Shown: positions 24,320 through 36,734 of the stretch, piece by piece
How the letters are laid out: each line of letters starts with the position of its first letter
Position numbering within the stretch: position 1 is the stretch's first letter
NCBI RefSeq assembly: GCF_051020955.1
Contig: NC_135015.1
Span: forward strand, 5,591,616-5,655,615
Source: Megalopta genalis
Lineage: Eukaryota; Arthropoda; Insecta; Hymenoptera; Halictidae
Length of the DNA stretch: 64,000 nucleotides
Direction of reading: 5' to 3'
Translations under genes and position numbers: made by a program
The notes under the pieces: generated by a model
The model's input: the letters and a program-made list of their open reading frames with translations, nothing else
What the model was told of the DNA's origin: nothing
Database searches by the model: none

Positions 24320-26315
24320 TCCTTATAAATGACGCGTATAAAGAATATTCATCATCGTTTGCACAAGTAGCTAGCGGATCTTTGCGCACAATTATAACTT
24401 CCTTAAGCGATGCGATCGAACAGAGGTTGAGATCGGTCCTACCGAATCGTCACCAGCGTTTGCGTCGTCATAATTTTCGTTCAGGCGAGATCGCTTCAAA
24501 GATTGAAAGCATGGAAGGGCTCGCAGCCGGATAAATCTTAGTTAACACGGAGGCCAGCACGGCGGTGGCCACTTTTAAACTCATCCCGTTAAGAGGGCAG
24601 CAATTTTGCGAGAAGTTATTTCAGCCACGGACGGGATATTGACTTCTCGACGTGTAACTCCCCTTAAACGGCTACGGTAACATTAGTAGCGTTGACCACT
24701 TGGGCGCACGTGCGCCCCTACCAACAGGATGTACGGCGTTCGTTCGCAAGGCTGGGATTTCCTCCGCCCGAAAACCGGAAGCTTAAGAGCGGCTCGGCCC
24801 GGCGGAGTTTAGCTAATGCCTAATGACGGGTCGTTTCAAATATTTACCGCCCGATTCCGCGAACTCCAGCCTCGACCGTAAACGCGATTACGTCCGACCG
24901 TTGGGTATACGATAGCTATCCTGGCCAAGAGAAATCCCTGGTAAGAGCAGCCATCGATCCGAGCATGGGACTGGTACGAAGCGGCGAGGAACGGAGCGGG
25001 TCGGCTCGGTTCGCCGCGGCCCGGCGCAGCGGGGGGTTGTCCCGTGAATTTTCTCAAATTACGGAATCGTAGGATCAGCGGGAATGTCCGGGAGGCCAAT
25101 CTGCCTCTAATCCAGCGGCCCCACTCGAAATTTATTCATATAACGCCTCCGTTCCCGTTCGAGCGGACAGGGGCCGCGCTCGTTCCCGGCCTCATCATGG
25201 AAACGTTTAATGGAGGCTCCGGTGATCTTCTCCGCGTGCGCGTGCACTTTTGTGCCGTCGCGTGAAAGGAAAAGGGGCCACGCGTCGAATCGTGAACAAG
25301 CGCGTTCCCCTCCGTCTCGTCTCATTTCGTCGCATCTCGTCGCATCGTGCAGGTTCAGTTAGTCGGGCTCGCATCACGGACGACAACGCTCATTGTAGGC
25401 ACCCGTTTTTTGTCCTCAGGGACGATAGGCGTCGCGATATCCTCGCCCGCCGCCTTTCTCTTCCATCTTGTTCGCTCCTCCTTCGGCGAGAAAAGAAGAA
25501 TCCAACGCGTCGCGGCGCGTAGCGTCGGAAAGAAGGGTCGCGAGTCGCGTCGCGTCGCGGCGACGAACGCGTGCCACGCGAACGGGGCGGACTGCACGAG
25601 TCGAGGGGGTAAACCGTCGAGCGAAACGCGCCGCAACCCAGCTAAGCATTGTTTCGACTTGGGTCTTTGCTTCGCTATCATCGTCATTTTCAATTAGCCG
25701 GTAATGTCTGGGTGACACGACGTTCATTGAACATACCAGCACCGTCCTACATGACTTATTAATTATTAAGCAACCCGACCTTGTATTACGCTAATTAAAA
25801 TTTCACAGAACGACAAACGCTATACGCCTCAATGGTCCTTCATCCGCGATATCTTCCCTTCAGTTTAGTACACTTGTCGAGACTTGCCTCTTTAGCGTTT
25901 ACGCTTTTTTGCAAGCTTTCGCTGAGTCGTATTGTCCTTTCCTCCGCGTTGCTGATCTTCTGCGGCAGTTTCTTCGTGCCGATTCGAATCGATGGTTTGG
26001 TTTGTGAGAATCTTTGTTTTTGTGAGAAACTACGCCACTGTGCTGCTTGACAGACCCAGTCATATGTTGGTATAACATCCAAATTATAGGGAAGGTAGAT
26101 ATCATATATTTAATGTCAAAATTTCATCGGTGCCATTTTTCTCAAAGATCCGAGAACTATCCATGGTGGTACACACGTGTGTGGACAGAAAGGATCGGTG
26201 TATTGAATCTTTTATACATCCGTCACCTCGGATGCGATCAGTTAAAATGATACTCGATGATTGAGTTTTGAAGTTGATGAATAAATGACTTGATGCTGTA
26301 TCTAATGCAACATTA
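24320..26315. other. Non-coding stretch, CpG-rich in the middle
   Basis: Bases about 24550-25640 are GC- and CpG-rich, with runs of GTCGC/CGTCG-type short repeats at about 25500-25570. Frames are open on both strands there and rich in arginine and alanine, so they are not convincing genes. The remainder is neutral sequence. Confidence 0.4.
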
Positions 26316-26317
26316 TA

Positions 26318-26555
26318 TGAGCCGTTTATTTTGAAAGTGGCATAAGTCACCATACCGTAATGAAAAGTGGTGATTTTTTAATGTTTATACGAAATTATTT
26401 ATTCTGAGAAAAATATCAGTATCCTGAGATAACAAATACAAGTAAACCTCCTCGAAAGTTAGCATCCATATTTTTAAACGTGTTAAAACGCAAACCCTTA
26501 AATATATCGACTTAAAAACAAAGTGACTTATGCCACTTTCAAAATAAACGGCTCA
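26318..26555. mobile_element. Tc1/mariner-type MITE (TA target), 238 bp
   Basis: TGAGCCGTTTATTTTGAAAG at the left and its exact inverse at the right form terminal inverted repeats of about 33 bp that continue through GTGGCATAAGTCAC. TA dinucleotides flank both ends (26316-26317 and 26556-26557). The ~170-bp interior is AT-rich and non-coding. Sequence just outside also matches loosely (ATGCAACAT), so the boundary could lie a few bases further out. Confidence 0.8.
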
Positions 26556-26830
26556 TATGTTGCATAATGTAACAGTACATATTTGAACCTAGACAATTGT
26601 AATCGCCTCGAATTATGTTCTACATTCTAGGGGAACGACTTCGATGATGTAAAAAATTCTGGTAAATGATGAGTGGTATTTTGAAATGACGGACTACATA
26701 AATATTGTAATAAAAACTATGGGACTGCGAGGATATACAGGAATCACATGATTTGGATAACAACTCGATAACCGACCTCGATATCGAATTTGCGACCAAG
26801 TATCTTTATAATTTCTATAAAAATCGAAAT

Positions 26831-27154
26831 ACCGGTATGACGTCATACCGGTAGACGAAAATACCCATACATATATTTTTAGCTATACTCGTACCGGTAT
26901 AATAAAACAATGGAGCGGAGGCACCGCTATCAACAGTCGCGCTATTACGGTACGATCGATTATTCTAATATTGTAACCAAATTTGCGGCTCATACCGGTA
27001 TTATATCTGTAAATATTTCAGTATTTTTCCCGGCATAGACGTCACATGTCAGCATATATTTCACTATTATTACCGGTATTGACGTCATATACTGGTACCA
27101 AAACCGATTTTCCAAACAGCGATTACGCGTTACAACATGGAAATAAATACCGGT
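26831..27154. repeat. Cluster of ACCGGT palindromes, two with TGACGTCA
   Basis: ACCGGT occurs at 26831, 26847, 26893, 26994, 27072 and 27149, usually as TACCGGTAT followed by AATA or TATA. At 26831-26852 two copies flank TGACGTCA in a perfect 22-bp palindrome; TGACGTCA recurs at 27080-27087 three bases after the fifth copy. The segment is otherwise AT-rich, so this density is not compositional. TGACGTCA is the consensus cAMP-response element bound by bZIP factors. Either a regulatory cluster or a diverged repeat family with a palindromic core. Confidence 0.7.
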
Positions 27155-28051
27155 ATAATACCTAAACGCCAAAATATTTCGGTTTTCAGTTTCTGATTGA
27201 AATCCGAACAATGATCAATAAGATACGAATTTAAACATCGCTAAAAAGCGGCTAAAAATCAGTCTTCATGCTCTCCGTAAATGTTCATTAACCCAATAAC
27301 TAATTCTCGGCCAACTGTATCGATGATGTTCGATACAGTTGCGAAAGCATAATCTTCGAGTGTCCAGCCGAAGCGGTAAAAATTTCACGAGTCTTTGATG
27401 TTCCCCTTATCTTTCTCCCCAGTATCGTCGTTCCCTCGTTTCCCGGCTTCGCTCCCCTACCATCTCGCTCTTACGGCGCGCGTTTGCCAGCTTGGGCAGA
27501 ATTAGCATAACCAAAGCAGCTTTGATCAATCGTAACGGCACCTCGTTGCGCGACTATGGCCATTAGTATGCACCATTGACCGCGAGTCGGCACCGCGTAA
27601 TTAGCATAATATAGCGATATCATAACGTGCGTACCGGGAAATGTGTTGGCCGCGGCAATCGTTGGCTAGGTGGACATCAGACTCTCTCGCAGGGAGAGAC
27701 GGACTGCGCAGCATCCTCCTCGTCGTCCTCATCGGCCTCATCGTCCTGCGAGCCCCCACTCGGGACCGGACACTGAAATCCAAGTATATTTAAAGCGGTT
27801 TCATTGGACGCCACAATGAACTTGCACTGTCCCAAAACCGTTCGTCGAAAGTGCGTAGATTTTACAGAGTACCTCGAACTCTCAAGTCGCTGTTATCTTT
27901 TATCTAATTCTTCATACTGAAATATTAAGATGTAATGATTCTTTTTACATACTTGTCAGTTGACCGTCGAAAAAGTTCAGTCAGTTGAAGACTGTAAAGA
28001 GATGTCTCGTGGCAGTGATTCCGTGTTGGATCGATGTAACAATACGATGAG
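27155..28051. other. Non-coding stretch, nothing recognised
   Basis: Mixed sequence without a recognisable exon. A GTCCTC/CATCGTC-type low-complexity patch lies at about 27710-27750. Confidence 0.4.
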
Positions 28052-28646
28052 TGTTAGTGCACAGCACTAATGTTCTTTATGACACGAACGTGCCTAGCCG
28101 GCTGTTTTTGAGCTTATGATTTTTAATAACACCTGGTATGCATTTTGGACGTAAAGTGTTTGCCGGCCGAGAGTACGCATGCTCTATTGCTTGATTTTTG
28201 GGACTTCGCTTCTCTCGGCCTCGAAGGCCAGGACGTGTCATAGAAAAGGAACAGTTCCGAAGGGTCAGCCTGACATTGTTTTATGACGGTGATGTCTGGA
28301 GGAATTTTCCTACCTTTGACAAAGCCTTGCGGCCGCTCCCACCTCCCATACACCAGCACCCTCCCAGAAAGACGCGTTAAGGGCGCAAGGGAAGGGTGTC
28401 TGCTTTAAAACAGACTCACTGATTGGCTATTGCCAAAAATCAAGGAAAACCAATCAGCGAGTATTAGAAATACGTTGCAGGGATAGCAGTCTACCACGAA
28501 GGAAAATATTCTCTAATAGAACAGAGTTGTAACAGAATTCGTAGAACTAAAACCTCCTGACCAAGGGTGTAGCGTAGTCGCGGGCTGAATACAAAACTTC
28601 AAGCAAAATCCGGTTCCTTATTTTTATATACAGTCCACATATATAG
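28052..28646 (-). mobile_element. ~590-bp dispersed repeat, copy 1
   Basis: This segment recurs in inverted orientation at 61867-62461 with roughly ten single-base differences, so both copies are recent. Read here on the plus strand it runs from TGTTAGTG to CAGTCCACATATATAG. The 588-bp core TGTTAG...CCACA has the TG...CA ends of a long terminal repeat, and the minus strand carries a TATATAAAAATA box near its start, compatible with a solo LTR promoter. GATGA occurs at 28046-28050 and again at 28646-28650, a possible 5-bp target duplication overlapping the last base. The start is a small hairpin, TTAGTGCACAGCACTAA. Both copies hold a 60-codon frame differing by one residue, but it has no known domain. 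A non-autonomous DNA element remains possible. Confidence 0.7.
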
Positions 28647-30824
28647 ATGAACACATCTTATATACATATATATGAACACATCTTTCCACAATAATTGCCG
28701 CATTTAACTAAACATTTATATTCTTACTATATGATCTCGTGTCATTAAAATCAACGAAGATGCATCAGATGTCATTAAAATCATCAGATGGAAATGTTGG
28801 ATGATAAGCCAAGTGTAGTTGATGGTAAGCTAAGAGACGGTTCATTGTTATCAATATGGTCAGTAGAATGCATCTGACCGTCTATGGGTATAAAAGATGT
28901 CTAAAATGCATTAAGCTTTTTTCTAAAACAGCGGCAAAGCGAACGTGTCGCGGCTCCGCTGAATTATGCAACTGAGACGTACAACTACCCGACGTTTGAA
29001 ATGTTATTAGCATATTACCGCGAAAAGTTCCATTTGTAAAATTATCAGCGGCAAAGCAACGCCGGTAATGCACATCGCGGCAGAGTGGTTTACCCCGTGG
29101 CATGAAATTATGCTGTAGCCGTGACTGTGATTACCGCGGGATAATACCCGGACGCAGATAACACGATGACAGCGATTGTTATTGCGAGGAGAGGCCGGTG
29201 TTGCTCGACTCTCGCCTGTCGTCCATTCGAAACTTATCCATTCATTGATTACGTTTCCGGTTGCCGCGTATCAGAGACCGCTGGTACACCATTCGTCGAT
29301 GGAAAATTACAACCTTCGTTTCTCCGTTGCAGGGCCGAGGGAAAAACCATGCGCAAATGGACGGGGGATTCGCTTACTTCCTCGCTGATTCGTAAGCGCG
29401 CTCGTTTCACTTTGATCGGGATAATCGAGGAGGAAAGTAGCACCGTCGGGCGTCGCGGTTATTGAATTACAATTACAATTAAAATTAACGAATCAGTCGC
29501 CGTCGAACGTAATGTTTCGCAGCTGGACGAACTTTATTCGCGTTAATTAACGTTTCTTCGTTAGCTGTCATTCGATATGCCACGATAATGGCGGTAATAC
29601 GCGGTGTCGCGATCCAAACGAACCACTCCCGCCTTTCTTTTTGTCGTATCGAGTGGAAGTTCGATTCGATGGAACTGGGTGAAGTTGATATTGCCAGAAC
29701 GCTGCGGGACGAGTGCTCATTTTTGTTTGTTTTTTTTCAATGAAATCGGGCTACTCGCGGACGTGTAACAAACTGTGAGAGGTCCTACTGGAATTTTCTG
29801 CTTTCCCGCTTTCGACGGTATTAGTTGGAACAATTTTTCAACAGGGTCACCCTATACCTGTGGACGCGAGTTCGATAGAATAATTCCGAATTAGTGAAAC
29901 ATTAATTTTCTACTGTTCGAACTTCCAGTTTGATTGACGCAACATCGTTCACGCAGTTGTTGAATATTCCGACTGTTATAAGTGAAATGCAAATCTTTGT
30001 GCAAAATGATAATATTCCTCATCGATTGTATAAATGAGAAGTTTGTGATAGAAATGCGTTTTTTCCTTGAGTAATGCTGATAAAGTACAAGTAACGTGGC
30101 AGCATTCTTAAAATCCTCTTGTACCTTCGCTACTCTGTCTTTTATTTAACCATTTTTGCTATAAATGCATAAAATCCCCGATCTAGTTAGCAAAGAACGA
30201 TCTCTTAATCACACAAGATGATTTTACCTACCAGTACTATTCGTGGTATACTGATCTAAGCCAGGCATAATATTAAAAAATCAGTGTACTAATAAATTTC
30301 TTAACCATAGTATGAAAGTTACAAAAGTATCAATCAAAGTATGCGTTGCTAGTCAATTACCTAACAGTTGATCGATTCTGACGCTTCACCACACATCCGA
30401 AACCTAATTTAGATCCGACTAGCTTTTAAATTACACCAAAGCACCTGTGTGAGAAGGAATTATTCACATTCGAAGACAATTGCGCGGATCCATAAAGAAA
30501 ATTTTGAAAAATGATCAGCTCGGCTCTAGACCGAGAGGAAAGTAATCTACACGGTATGCGGATAGCCGGTGCGCTATCAATTTACGCCGTTCAACACCAG
30601 GACGTTGGAGGGATCGAGAACGGAATATAACATCGACGATGTCATTCCGGCTGTCGATTCATTGATTATCGATTTGGTATCGGTGCCCGAACTATGGGAG
30701 GCTTTATGCACGAGTCACGTCGACCGAACAAACACGATGGTCGCATTCGTTTGGTCATGCACACACAGAGACACAGCGGGAGCAAGAACGAGAGAGAAGA
30801 AGAGGGAAAGAGAGAGAAAGAAAG

Positions 30825-30848
30825 GAGAGAGAGAGAGAGAGAGAGAGA
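30825..30848 (+). repeat. (GA)n microsatellite
   Basis: GA dinucleotide run of about 12 units at the end of a longer purine-rich tract starting near 30786. Confidence 0.9.
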
Positions 30849-31384
30849 ATGAGCGGAGGCGTGCGCGATTCAGTAGGATGGGAGGTTAAGATACGATATT
30901 TGCAGGGTTATTAGATAGCAGTTGCAATTCCCCGCACTCGCCGCGCAATATCGATCGTGCATTTACCTGATGAGCTACCCATGCGTTATGAACACCCGTA
31001 GGGATAGACAGTCGCTCGGGTTTCATATGTAAAGAGTGCCAATGATTACGACGGCTCATCGTGACTTTATGCTTCTTATTCGCTTCATCCCGCAGCCGCT
31101 GTCTTTTTCTCGCTCTCGATACGTCTCCTTCTTCGGCTGTATCACTCTTCTTTCATCGTCGCTGGACTTTTATCGTCTCTGTTCGCCAGGAAACGGGCGA
31201 AACGGATCGGTCTGTCCCGTGGGTCGGCACGGAGAGCAACACAGTCCGCTGGATCGTCACGGTTTCGAAGCCAATGAAACCGACGGCCAATTTATGAAAC
31301 GCAACGACCCGTGAAAGCGATCCTTGATGAGATACACCGTACCTCTCCTCTACGCTCGGGAAGAATCCGCACCCGTCTCTCTCT

Positions 31385-31390
<6 letters not shown>

Positions 31391-31419
<29 letters not shown>
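31391..31419 (+). repeat. (CT)n microsatellite
   Basis: CT dinucleotide run of about 14 units preceded by CTCCCTCC-type imperfect repeats from about 31376. Confidence 0.95.
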
Positions 31420-31424
<5 letters not shown>

Positions 31425-31985
31425 AGTGGAATAATCCGGATTCATTGGATCGCGACCGGAGCGGAGCAGGGCGGCGCGGAATGGCGCGGAATGGCGCGAG
31501 CCGCCCGCTTCGTAATGCAAGCTGGACAGAACCGATCGGACGTTGCGTATTCAGGTGTTGCTGATGATGTCCGACCGGACTTCCTGCTGTCGCGTTATTT
31601 ATTGCCGGCCACGGTATTGCGGACGGCACGGTTGTTTTGCTGAATCGCTAATCCAGATTTACGTGTAATTGACGATCCATACATTAGGGGGCCCTGGTGA
31701 CTCTAATCGGCGCGCGTTATTACGGGCTCGTTTACTGTCAGAGATGCTGCCGCGAACGTCAAAGATCGCATTCTGTGATTTCAATTCGGATTTCAATGAC
31801 AGGACGATACATCAGGCTTAACCAAAAAATATTCTATTGCTCACTCTATGCAACTGTCTATGATCAGACAAAACAAAACAAAGTAAGGTCTGTGGCCAGG
31901 CAAAGTAGAATAACGGAGTGTGTAACCGGAGAAAGCAAAATAGGGCAATCTGTGATCGGACAGAGTTAAATAGTGCGATCTGTGA

Positions 31986-32186
31986 CAGTGATGGCGAACC
32001 TTTTTGAGAAGTGGGTCAAATTTTTTTCATTTTTTTTAGTACTAGCTCGTGGATCATTAAGTCAATGGCGTTACGACCATGTACGTCATACACAGGTGTA
32101 GTGATACGATAGAAAGTCAGCTAGCCAATGTCTACTTGGAAATATTCTTTTATAAATTCCGCATTATATACATTATATATATATTA

Positions 32187-32224
<38 letters not shown>

Positions 32225-32430
32225 TTATTATTACATTATTATATTTATGTATATACTTATATATATACTATTACATATATTCTTTATTTTTTAATATTTT
32301 TGGTTGTCTGTTTTCTCTTTTAAGATATAAAGAATAAGTTTATAAAAATCAACGCGTAGGTTATTGAAAAATCTGCGTGGGTTAGTGTCTGACCCGCGGG
32401 TCATGAGGTCAGAAAAAGAACAATAGTGGA
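31986..32430 (+). mobile_element. hAT-like non-autonomous insertion
   Basis: Begins CAGTGATGGCGAACCTTTTT, a typical hAT terminal sequence. ATCTGTGA stands at 31978-31985 and again at 32431-32438, as expected for an 8-bp target duplication, but that octamer is also part of the minisatellite unit, so the duplication is not independent proof. The right terminal repeat is decayed; GACCCGCGGGTCA near 32392 is a subterminal palindrome. The interior holds a (TTA)n tract and no transposase. Confidence 0.55.
32185..32222 (+). repeat. (TTA)n microsatellite
   Basis: About 12 TTA units inside the hAT-like insertion, continuing into imperfect TA-rich sequence to about 32290. It accounts for the isoleucine/tyrosine-rich open frames there. 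Confidence 0.95.
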
Positions 32431-32699
32431 ATCTGTGAACAGATAAAGTAAAGTAGTACAGTCTTTCTCATCGGACAAAATACTTGTCACTGCAGTCGGT
32501 GCAGAGACAAAGTAGACTAGTACAGTAAATAAGCAGACAAAGAGAAGCACTGCAGTCAGTGATTAGAGAATGTAGGACTGTCCGGTTCATAACTAGAGAA
32601 AATTCACAGTGGCAGCACATAGTCAGACAAAATATAAACATAGTGCGCCACATACTTCGACAAAGCATAGAATGGAACAGACTGTGTTCAGCAAAAAAG

Positions 32700-35210
32700 G
32701 CCCGCCTTTGTCTAGACACATATACAAATTTTAAACAAAATTGAAAAAATACATTTCTTAAAATCTCTAATCAGAATCTCTAAGTATTTAAAAAATTATT
32801 TAGAAGAATTAAAATTCATCAAAATTGCAGTAGGGAAAAAATTTTGGAAAGTAAACAATTTCCAGTTTGTAAAAATCTCAGTGATTGTTAAACATCTTTG
32901 CCTTCTCTGTCCGTCAAAAATAATTTCATCAGAAATCTACACGAGTTTTTACTCTGGGAATTAATTTCATTTTAAGCGGATATATGGAGATTCATTCGCT
33001 AGGAGGAAATTTAATTCATAACATTAGCCAACAGTGTACGCGCTCCTAAGGATAGTGTTTCCAATGAGGCCGTATTTATCTCTTGCGCGGAAAACATCAA
33101 AGTGAGGAAAATTCCGCACGGAATGCGCATTCTCGTGGTCCGTGACTGGTTTCGCGGGGAACGTTCGTATCGGAAATGCGAAAAGTTCTCAACTTCTATA
33201 TATTCGCTGGACTGCCACTGTCTCAGCATTTATTAATTGAAAAGCAGAATTACCGTCGAAAATAATAGGCGCGCCCGTGCTGGGACGAGAGCGCAAGTTG
33301 CCTGTCAATAAAATCAGTTAAATAATTCGGACTGTTTCCGAAGCGAAATACTTGCGATAAATGGAAGAATTTGACGAGAGGCGGCGCGTGTGTACTCGAC
33401 GATAACAAATCGGCAAATAATTTTGACCGAGCGAAAAATCTGCGAGTTCTTCTGGACATTCAGGCTTTCCGCGGTAAATAATTCACAGCAATTATAGAGA
33501 ATTGCGTTCGAATATTGCAGTATTTTGGCTCCCCCGCGGAGCAAAAAAACAATCGCCTGGAGAAATGTCGGTGTTTTTCCACGCTCCATTTTCGCTCGCA
33601 TGAAATACCCGTATTATCGAACAATGAAGCATCTCTAACAAAAATACCAGGCCCCTCTGTTTAATCAGCGTGCATAAATTATAAATTGCTGCTCCATATT
33701 TCATAATTTAATTTATAATTTCGAGTAATATTCTCCGCGCTCGTCAACCTACATTTTCCCACCGTACATCGGTGACGCGATAAAAAAAAATAGACTTAAG
33801 CTTCGAGTTACGTTCAATTAGCAGTATTAAAAGGCTTTAATTGCGAACCGAATTTTTCGCAAAATAAATAGTTAAGCTTGTCGTTTCGGCGCTCGTGTCG
33901 AATAATTTCAAGCAGAATTAATTATCGTTATTCTCGCACTGGTTTCTGTTCGACGGGCTTCGCAATAACGGAGTACCTAATTTTCCGGAGTTAATAGGCT
34001 AAAGTGACTGCGCGGAACAGTACCGGCGCGTAACCGATCAGAAAGCGGTGCTCCAGCAAATTGTCGATACAAATCTCATTAACGCGAGTCTTCGGTGCTC
34101 GGATCGTCAACGGATTCCAACGCAAACTGCGTAGATAAGCCGCCTTCGAGATCGGATTGTGTTCGTCGCTTTAGAAATCTGATAATGCGGCAGCCGGGCC
34201 ATTATGAATCGAACTACAGTCAAATGCCAATCAAACTTCATTGTAAATCCGTAGCTGCGGTATGCGGCCTAATATCTCCCACTTCCGGCGCGCACCTTCA
34301 AAGGTGCCCGGGAATATATTGTCCCCGCGATTCCCTGGAGGCAACCAGCGGTTCTGTCACACGCGAATACCGTGGACGATTCCTCTCGGTTTCCCTTCTC
34401 GTGACGGTTTTTACACTACGAAACGTCCCCGCGAGAGGTTCGTGAATTTACGCGGCGAGTGATTCGTGATCTCCGCTGAGCCCGCGAGACGGCTCGAGAT
34501 CGAGTTGGCCGAGAAACGACAATAGTTCATCCTCGCCTCGGTAAGTGGGTTATTATAGGAAGCTGTCTGTGCCGCCTCCGACACGGAAATTGCTTATGCA
34601 TTAAGCAAATACCAGCCAGATATTCCGCGGTAGGACGAGCCGATCAGATCGTACGTGCCTGTCGTAGGTAACCGCGGAATTCGATTGCGATTATGACGCG
34701 TGCTCGTTCCAGCTACCTTTGACTTTCCAATGAAAGACGCTCCGTTCCCGTCGGCGGACCCGCGGCTCTCCGCAGTTTATCTTGAAAATGACCGTGCTTG
34801 AAATGTGTACAGTAGCGATCATAGATTTAAGACGATGAATATTAATTTCAGCTGTACGCACATTGTACAACTGTTTCTTATGTATTTAGTTCGTTTCGTT
34901 TCGAAATCTGCGAATGCGTGTTCCTCTTTCATAATCTCGAACATAGAGATGCGAAGTTCAAGGGAAAACGCACACTTGTTTTTACATTAGTATACACGTC
35001 AAAATATTTATTTTAATATACAAATTGCAAAAATCGTCTATAGTATGCCTTTCGTTAATTTAAGTTTCTTTATCTAGCTTAAAAGTATGGGTAAATCGTG
35101 GTATTGACTATTTCATCTTTTGTGCCCTGCTGTATTGTCATTTCCGTTAGGTGGCTTAATCTCATTTATTATTGCACGAAATTTCGTAGATGTTTATGAA
35201 CAGACAGTTG
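32700..35210. other. Non-coding stretch, nothing recognised
   Basis: AT-rich to about 33010, then mixed. Its first ~50 bases resemble the sequence that follows locus B at 35630-35690 (shared CCTTTG, CAAATTTT/GAAATTTC and AAAATTGAA blocks). No exon recognised. Confidence 0.4.
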
Positions 35211-35215
35211 ATGAA

Positions 35216-35630
35216 GGCAGGTAGGACATCCTTTGATCAGTGACATTAGAATGAGACGGTTATTTAACAGATAAAATAGTGTACGATATTCTATGGTCGA
35301 GGAATTCTTTAATCGAACAGAATAGAATAGCGGATCTCTAACTTAGTCAAAGTAGAATATAACAATCTGTAGTCCGTCATGCAAAAGTAGTTTGTGGTCT
35401 GACGAAACAGAATAGTGTATTATATAGCCAGACAAGCTACAATAATGCACTCGGTAACGAGAGGAAGTAGTCTAGCAAAGTGTATTACTGTATACAGTAG
35501 AATAAGACTGCACCTCGTCAGAGAACATAGAAAATAGGACGTCCATAGCCTGTAGGAAGTAGAACTTGGCATGCTGTAGTCAGAGAAAGTGTAGAATAGA
35601 ACAGCCTGTTCAGTGCCAATAAGTTAGGTT
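35216..35630 (+). repeat. Degenerate ~30-bp minisatellite, locus B
   Basis: About a dozen units of 25-45 bases, each ending in forms of GTAGAATA, AGAATA or AAATA and containing TCTGTAGTC, CCAGACAA or GTCAGAGAA. The clearest units lie at 35330-35430 and 35560-35610. Divergence between units is high. The unit and strand are the same as at locus A. Confidence 0.7.
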
Positions 35631-36734
35631 TACCTTTGGCCAGCCATGCAGAAATTTCGAATAAAATTGAACAGAAATATAATTGCTAGAGTCTTCAGTA
35701 CGAATTGTGTCACATTGCACTACTCGAGCGTCCTAAATTTTACACAGATTAGTATGGAAGAAAGTAGCGTGACCATTGAATCTAAATACGAATTTTCACA
35801 AAAAGTATGTACGATCATAATATTTTGTAGATGCCAAATCTATTATCCACGCGAAGATAACAGCTTCGGCTTACAGAAACGCAACTTCACAGACGGAAAT
35901 GCTTGTTATCCGGGTTCACGTCGACTGGTTCAAGTCGGCGTGCGTTCGCGCGGAAACCTTCTAATTAATGGCGCACAAAGACAGTTTACGTGCCTGAATA
36001 CTGTCGTTTAATAATCGGCCTCTACGAGTTGCGTTTTCACGATGACGAGCGATCATCCGGTTCGGTGGGCGCGCGTACACGCGTCCCGGTCGCCGGCTAT
36101 TGAATTGCAACGGCTTCGAATCTCGGCCAATTAGGGCGAAAATAACGAGCATAATCAATTTCGCCACACCGTGGCGGACGGTGAAAATAAGAAGGATTCG
36201 AAAAGAAAAAGGAAACAGACCATCCGTCGCTCGATCGCCGATGAGAGAATTTTTGCCCGAACCGCTGCAAATACGCGAATGCCGGACACACGCGCGATAA
36301 CTTTCCGCGCACGTGTCCGCAGCACGCATTTATGGGCTCTTTACGCGACATTTATGCGTGTACGTCGCGGGGCAAGGATTTTCTGTATTGTAACGGGAAC
36401 GATAAAGTCGCCGAGGCCGCCGTTCGCGATGATAAAGGGTCGAGCTTGCCGCGCGAACTTCATCAAAACTTTATTGCGCGATCCTTTCTTTTTGGAAAGC
36501 TGCTGCTGCTATTGCTGCCGTGCAAGCATTTTCCTCGAGGTGTGCGCAACTTTCGTTGAGTTTCGAGCCGGCGTAGAAATAAAGGATGTATACGTTCTTC
36601 TCGAGACGAGGAGAACGGCACGCATTAACGTCGTCGCGATTTTATAAAATGAAATTCTATCGAAAACAATTGCCTCTTTTCCATATTTTCGTTTCAATCT
36701 TGTTTCGAAGATTTTACAGGATCCTGGGTAAATA
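35631..36734. other. Non-coding stretch, nothing recognised
   Basis: Short open frames up to 158 codons (36171-36647, plus) overlap antisense frames and show no domain. CpG-rich from about 36030 to 36560. Confidence 0.35.

Larger units (their letters stand above)
28647..31830. other. Non-coding stretch, nothing recognised
   Basis: Mixed, AT-rich at 29840-30520 and GC-richer elsewhere. Contains the two microsatellites listed separately. No recognisable exon. Confidence 0.4.
31836..32690 (+). repeat. Degenerate ~30-bp minisatellite, locus A
   Basis: A unit near GTGCAATCTGTGATCAGACA plus AAGTAGAATA repeats with a period of about 30 bases: roughly five units at 31836-31985 and nine more at 32420-32690. 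Diagnostic pieces are TCTGTGRTC, CAGACAAA and GTAGAATA. Units differ by 20-40 %, so the array is old. It is interrupted by the hAT-like insertion at 31986-32430. The same unit occurs at three other places in this window, always on this strand. Confidence 0.75.

Noticed and set aside
28198..28380. 60-codon frame conserved in both copies of the ~590-bp repeat
   Set aside because: The copies are too recent for one residue difference to show selection, and there is no domain; conservation reflects shared origin.
32079..32337. Isoleucine/tyrosine-rich open frames resembling membrane proteins
   Set aside because: They are translations of the (TTA)n and TA-rich microsatellite.
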